Assembly (NCBI GenBank): GCA_029204225.1
Contig: CM055099.1
Coordinates: 65,501,852 to 65,565,851, forward strand
Direction of reading: 5' to 3'
Length of the DNA: 64,000 nucleotides
DNA from: Diphasiastrum complanatum
Taxonomy: Eukaryota > Streptophyta > Lycopodiopsida > Lycopodiales > Lycopodiaceae
Below are positions 60,117-64,000 of this stretch, piece after piece; position 1 is the stretch's first letter; every line of letters starts with the position of its first letter. The notes under the pieces were generated by a model. It had not been told where the DNA came from. It made no database searches and was given only the letters and a program-made list of their open reading frames with translations. Both the position numbers and the translations under genes were made by a program.

Positions 60117-60853
60117 TGATGGAACGTGGACGGTATTCAGGGTCGGGAGTGAGCTTGGATCGCTCCAATACCACTGACTGGAAACTGTCGTTCCGGAGAT
60201 GAAGGCCGGAAGGAGCCGACTTGGCAGTAGTAGCTACTGCTACTGACTGCGGTCTAATTCTCTTCCAAACCCCAGATCACTTCAGTTACTCTGTTGTAAA
60301 AAAAAATTAAACCTGTAAACAGCATACAATGTTGAGTAGAACAACAACAAAAAGATATCTACTGCTAGCATGCATTCCAATATTGCAGATCATACACATT
60401 ACAGAACAGAGCATTGCGGAAATTGCTTCTATTGTCAGAACTGAATTTAAAATATTTTCTTGAGCGCTGTCTGTTTCCCAGATCAGCGCGTTGGCGCAAG
60501 AGAGATGTTCTCTCTCACGAATAATATGACTAGCTACTGCTAATCTGTAAACTCACTCTCGAGCTATCTCAAACCTTTCACAGTTTTGTATGTGTGACAG
60601 TATCAGTCTGTATCTGTGATCTATGTTTTTTGTATCTTTCGTTGATCCTTTTATGTGATCAATCCAGGGAATTGGTTAAGTTAAAGCTCTAATCAAAAGA
60701 AATGCATTAGGCTTAATCAAAACTAATTCTAGTTTCCTATCACTGTCCTCCGTGCATCAGCCGCTTTCTGCCCGTTACTTCACGCTGCAGACCTTCGCAT
60801 TTTGCTAAAAGACACCTTCGCGATTTCAAGGGCACCTTCGTATTTTCCGGCAT
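60117..60853 (-). repeat. 5' LTR of the Copia element
   Basis: About 737 bp. It carries a 39-bp block (ggaaggagccgacttggcag...) containing AGTAGTAGCTACTGCTACT, absent from the 3' LTR. Confidence 0.85.
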
Positions 60854-61400
60854 TTGGAGACAGTGTCGCATCTTTACCGAAGGGCGAAAAATGCGACAAA
60901 CCCGAAGGTAGGCTGAAAAACATGTTCTAAGACATTTGTAAGACTGTCCCTTTTTCTCGAAATGCAACAGTGTCGGGAGAGTTGGCCAAAAATTATTTTC
61001 TAAGTGTTTTTGACTTAGGGCTGCATTTTCCTCATGACCAAAAATTGCGAACTATGCGACGAAACAGTTCAAAATGCAAACTGTGTGAAACATAGTTCAA
61101 AATGCAACAGTTAGGAAAAACAGCAAAGAAAAACTAAGAAAACTGCTAAGGCTTTGAAAGATAGAAACTCCTAGTTTCTTCAGTATTGAATCTTTGAATC
61201 CTTGATCATTGATCATTCAAGAATGATGAATCAACATTGATAGCTTGATTTTGATATGTGAGATCATAGATGGTAGATCTTGATTGATGGGGTTGAGTGT
61301 GGGCATTGTGAGAGGGGTGTGGGTACTTAGTGGTTCTACCTTCGAATAGCTGTACTCATCTTCAGCCTTCTCAAAACAAAATTAAAATCTGAAGCAGGCT
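60854..61400. other. Unassigned DNA upstream of the Copia element
   Basis: AT-rich with recurring aaaatgcaac/aaaatgcgac words (60890, 60960, 61070, 61100). No coding feature is supported. Confidence 0.4.
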
Positions 61401-61878
61401 ACTGTCGGTAATGTGGGTGCAAAGGCATAAGGCATCGCTCCAATTTTTAAAAAAAATAAAAAAGATAGGTTCGAACCTATTTCCAATTTGAACCTAGCCT
61501 GCCAGTTCGAACCGGAAAGAATCGTATACTGGCCGATTCAAATCGGGGTGTAACCTTGGGAGCCACTATGCTATGCCTATATAATGGTGGGGCTTCCCTT
61601 TTGCCATTCACTCAGTCTACCCGAGAGTTGGTGGATGGAGAGCACATGCAATAGCCAGGATGTATCTTCAGGCCAAGAGATATAAGCTAGGGAGAGGGCG
61701 ATGGCTGGTGATATGGGACGCCGTTATCGTCGGAGGCTTGATTGGGCATGATGGTGTCGATAACTTCAGTGCATGAGGGTGTGTTGGCAGTGACCCTACG
61801 GATGGGTTTATACGGTGCATCATCACTTGTATGGGGTGAACCTTCAAGGCAATCGAAGATCTATGGGAGTTGTAACAG
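61400..61878 (+). repeat. 5' LTR of a Ty3 element that leaves the window (left border uncertain)
   Basis: The right end, ...gttgtaaca, lies just before a primer site. A TATATAATGG box at about 61579 fits an LTR promoter. Without the second LTR the left border is a guess. Confidence 0.5.
61465..61560. repeat. Cluster of ggttcgaacc-type palindromes
   Basis: ggttcgaacc, agttcgaaccgg and diverged ttgaacc/gattcaaatcgg copies within 95 bp. Compare 50128-50205. Confidence 0.6.
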
Positions 61879-61879
61879 T

Positions 61880-61891
61880 TGGTATCAGAGC
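61880..61891 (+). other. Primer-binding site of the right-edge Ty3 element
   Basis: tggtatcagagc. Confidence 0.85.
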
Positions 61892-63200
61892 AGCCGATTC
61901 CTTTGTTAGGTGCACACATTCTTTTGTTTACTTGATTTCTTTTAAACTTACTTAATAGAATTGTCAACAAAAGTTTGATTTCAGATTTCTTTAAAACCTT
62001 ACTTTTCGAGAAATGAAATTTTTCTTTCAAACTTTTGTTAGACATTTAGCCCCCCACTTTTCAAAGTTCAACTTTATTAAGTTGAGTTGTTTAAAAAAAA
62101 AAACCTAAAAAAAGATTGTGTGTCCTACATGCTCATGCTGGTAGGGGTGGGGGAGGGGGCCTGGGGGTGTTGTACATTCCCCCCTCTACCTTTGGCTCAT
62201 GCAGCGCAATGCACGCAGCGCGAGCCAGCGCCGTGCTGCCAGCGGCTGGGGGCTTGGGGGCTTTGGGTGGGGGGGGGGCTGTCGTGAGGGAGGAGGGAGG
62301 AGGGAGGGGGGATGTACCTCCCCCTGTGTACTTGTACTCTATTGCGATGTGATGGAGGGGAGGGGAGGGAGCGTGCCTCCCAAAGCCCCTCCTCACAAAT
62401 GTTCAAACTAGGTTTCAATTAAATTTTTGAGAGTTATAACTAAATTTATACTCTAAGTTGAATACCAAAGTGGTTTTAAGCTAAATCTTGTTGCAAGAAG
62501 ATCCTCTTGGTATTCTATCCTTCGACAGGCAGTACGCTTTCTCCTCCTCCCTCTATACCTACAAAGCTCCAAGGATTTAGTATGGAAGTGAGGTAGGGGA
62601 GAGGAGGGGAGTGGGGCCAAAATTACATTACATAAGGTTTTGGGTTCCAAGTGCCATGTGGCAGGCCTTTGGGCCTCCACATTGAACCCAAGTTCTAGAA
62701 GGGACAAATGGGGCCGTTCTTGGGCCCCACTTATCCCCCTTTTTGAACAGAAAGGAGGAGCTTGGAGGACGGGGGTAAAGGAACGTACGTTCACTTTTTC
62801 AAGTCTCAAGTTGAAGTTCCTTTGGCTCAAGGTTGTGCATTTTCTTGTTTCTTGAGCTATACTTACACTGTTTTTAGCAGTTTTTACATCATTGCCCTCT
62901 GTTTTCTCTCTAGTTTTTTGCTACCCCTCTCGTTTTCCATGGACTCTCCTATGGAGGCAACCCAAGCTCCAGGCCCTGCGTCGGCCGATATGGAGGAAAT
63001 GGTATGTAAATAGTTTGTCTTTTCATATCATGAATCTTAATAAGGTAGATTTAAACATAGGTAAAGAGTGGTTTTACGCTAGGAATGAGTCGTTAGAGAA
63101 GGATTATGTACTCATAGCTTATCCTTTTTGCATAATGGCTCACTGGTCCATCTTAAAGGTGATGTGCCTAAACTACCTTTTGTAACTGCTCATGACGTGA
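61892..63200 (+). other. Leader and decayed gag/protease region of the right-edge Ty3 element
   Basis: Short frames only. A Met at 62939 starts DSPMEATQAPGPASADMEEM, gag-like in style, but soon stops. 62140-62375 is strongly G-rich. Confidence 0.4.
62140..62375 (+). repeat. G-run cluster
   Basis: Many G3-G11 runs (gggggaggggg-type, then ggtggggggggggg, then three ggagggagg units). The plus strand could form several G-quadruplexes. Confidence 0.75.
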
Positions 63201-63204
63201 ATCA

Positions 63205-64000
63205 ATGTGTGTTGGATTCTGGTATCATGCGTATTTATGTTATCTGAAAAATGAATGTTACATGGATGCTTTTGTTACTCAAAATTTCAATATTGATGTA
63301 TCGTCTTTTCCTAAAGCTTTGTCTTTTTTAGGTGCTAATTTAGAATCTACACCTGAGGGTAAAACCTTTAAAGGACTTAGGGAGGAATATAGTGGCATAT
63401 TCCCTAAGAAATTGCATGAGGGTATACCCCCATCTAGGGGTGTAGACCATCACATATATCCAATTCCCAACAGCTCGCGATATACGACCAAGTAAATCCC
63501 CTTGGAGAGCTCGTGTTATTAATCGGCAAAAAAGACGGCAGTATACGTCTTTGCATCAATTATAAGAAGCTTAATAAAATGACCATTAAGAACCGTTATC
63601 CCTTACCTCGGATGGACGATCTAATGGACCGACTGAATGGTGCTAGGTATTTCACCAAATTGGACCGTAGGTCGGGGTACCATCAAATTAGAATCCATGA
63701 GGGGGATATTTCCAAAACTGGTTTTCGTTCTAGGACCATTACGAATTTTTAGTTTTACCTAACTAATGTTCCTCTGACTTTTCAGCAGATGATGAATGAT
63801 ATTCTTCGTCCTTATTTGGGAAAGTTCTGGTGGTATTTTTGGATGATATTTTGATTTATAGCAAGATCCTTGAGGAGCATGAAGCGCATTTGCGTATTGT
63901 CTTAGACATTCTAAGGCAGGTAAAGCTCTATGCTAAGGAAGACATTCTAAGGCAAGCAAAGCTCTATGCTAAGGAATCTACGTGTAAGTTTTTTTCAAAC
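63205..64000 (+). pseudogene. Ty3 pol start (RT), runs off the window
   Basis: [20 protein letters not shown] then VDHHIYPIP is the classic region before Ty3 RT. RT opens at 63513: [40 protein letters not shown] and [19 protein letters not shown], with a TAG at 63750-63752. After shifts [12 protein letters not shown], the [10 protein letters not shown] box (about 63835-63865) and [11 protein letters not shown] follow. It is a decayed copy unless repaired outside the window. Confidence 0.85.
63905..63976 (+). repeat. 36-bp in-frame tandem duplication inside RT
   Basis: gacattctaaggcaggtaaa...gctaaggaa occurs twice back to back (63905-63940 and 63941-63976) with two base differences. It adds 12 residues after the RT active site. 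Confidence 0.9.

Larger units (their letters stand above)
55523..60853 (-). mobile_element. Copia element with two LTRs, RNase H deleted
   Basis: LTRs lie at about 60117-60853 (5') and 55523-56221 (3'). A primer site, gag, protease remnant, integrase and RT lie between them in Copia order. The RT frame runs into the 3' LTR after VPYRRLIGSLMY, so the rest of the RNase H and the polypurine tract are missing. The LTRs differ by scattered substitutions and a 39-bp indel, so the insertion is older than the young Ty3 element. Confidence 0.9.

Overview
The window reads as nuclear DNA of a land plant with a large, transposon-rich genome. Supporting signs are plant-type LTR retrotransposons with initiator-Met-tRNA primer sites, chromodomain Ty3 and Copia elements, hAT relics, TTTAGGG-like tracts and very long introns. 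Its only host gene is a CDC14-family dual-specificity phosphatase on the minus strand. As I recall, this family is missing from flowering plants but present in several earlier-diverging green lineages, so a fern, lycophyte or other non-angiosperm is my best guess (inference).

Host gene. Eleven exons can be placed between 49605 and 923, each joined in a consistent reading phase. They run from the middle of the N-terminal domain (49416-49605), through the catalytic signature HCK/AGLGRTG (split between exons at 44341-44419 and 43589-43660) and the RPGSVIGPQQHF motif (33036-33128), to a Ser-rich C-terminal tail (2112-2375, 1134-1631, 923-1072). The first roughly 80-100 codons are not found. They probably lie beyond the window or in small exons I could not see, so nearly the whole window may be one transcription unit. 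Two introns are giant: 2376-33035 (30.7 kb) and 33129-43588 (10.5 kb).

Layout of the intron 2376-33035: a small inverted-repeat element (4386-4539); a rearranged hAT relic with TTCGCGAA-rich flanks (4667-6975); a second hAT relic with a 192-bp (AG)n tract (7449-10682); a decayed chromodomain Ty3 element (10720-13393); then four LINE copies head to tail (13394-32961), each joined to the next at a (CT)n tail. LINE copy 3 is split by an old Ty3 element (17980-28349), which carries an intact young Ty3 element (20551-26869) with indistinguishable LTRs, a 5-bp target duplication and a 1595-codon gag-pol.

Layout of 33129-64000: an internally deleted LINE (35293-36500); a Ty3 element (36904-42893) carrying a nested non-autonomous relative (38423-41836, target duplication CATCT); the CDC14 core exons; a solo LTR (46522-46972, target duplication GTGCT); a near full-length LINE (50247-55346); a Copia element (55523-60853); and the 5' end of another Ty3 element running off the right edge.

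The most interesting system is the LINE family. Its copies carry one or two PCNA-clamp-binding (PIP-box-like) motifs at the C-terminus of ORF2. A short 3' hairpin, in at least one copy with compensating base changes, precedes TTAATAAAGC and a CT-type microsatellite tail, and new copies appear to land on the tails of older copies, building head-to-tail arrays inside a host intron.
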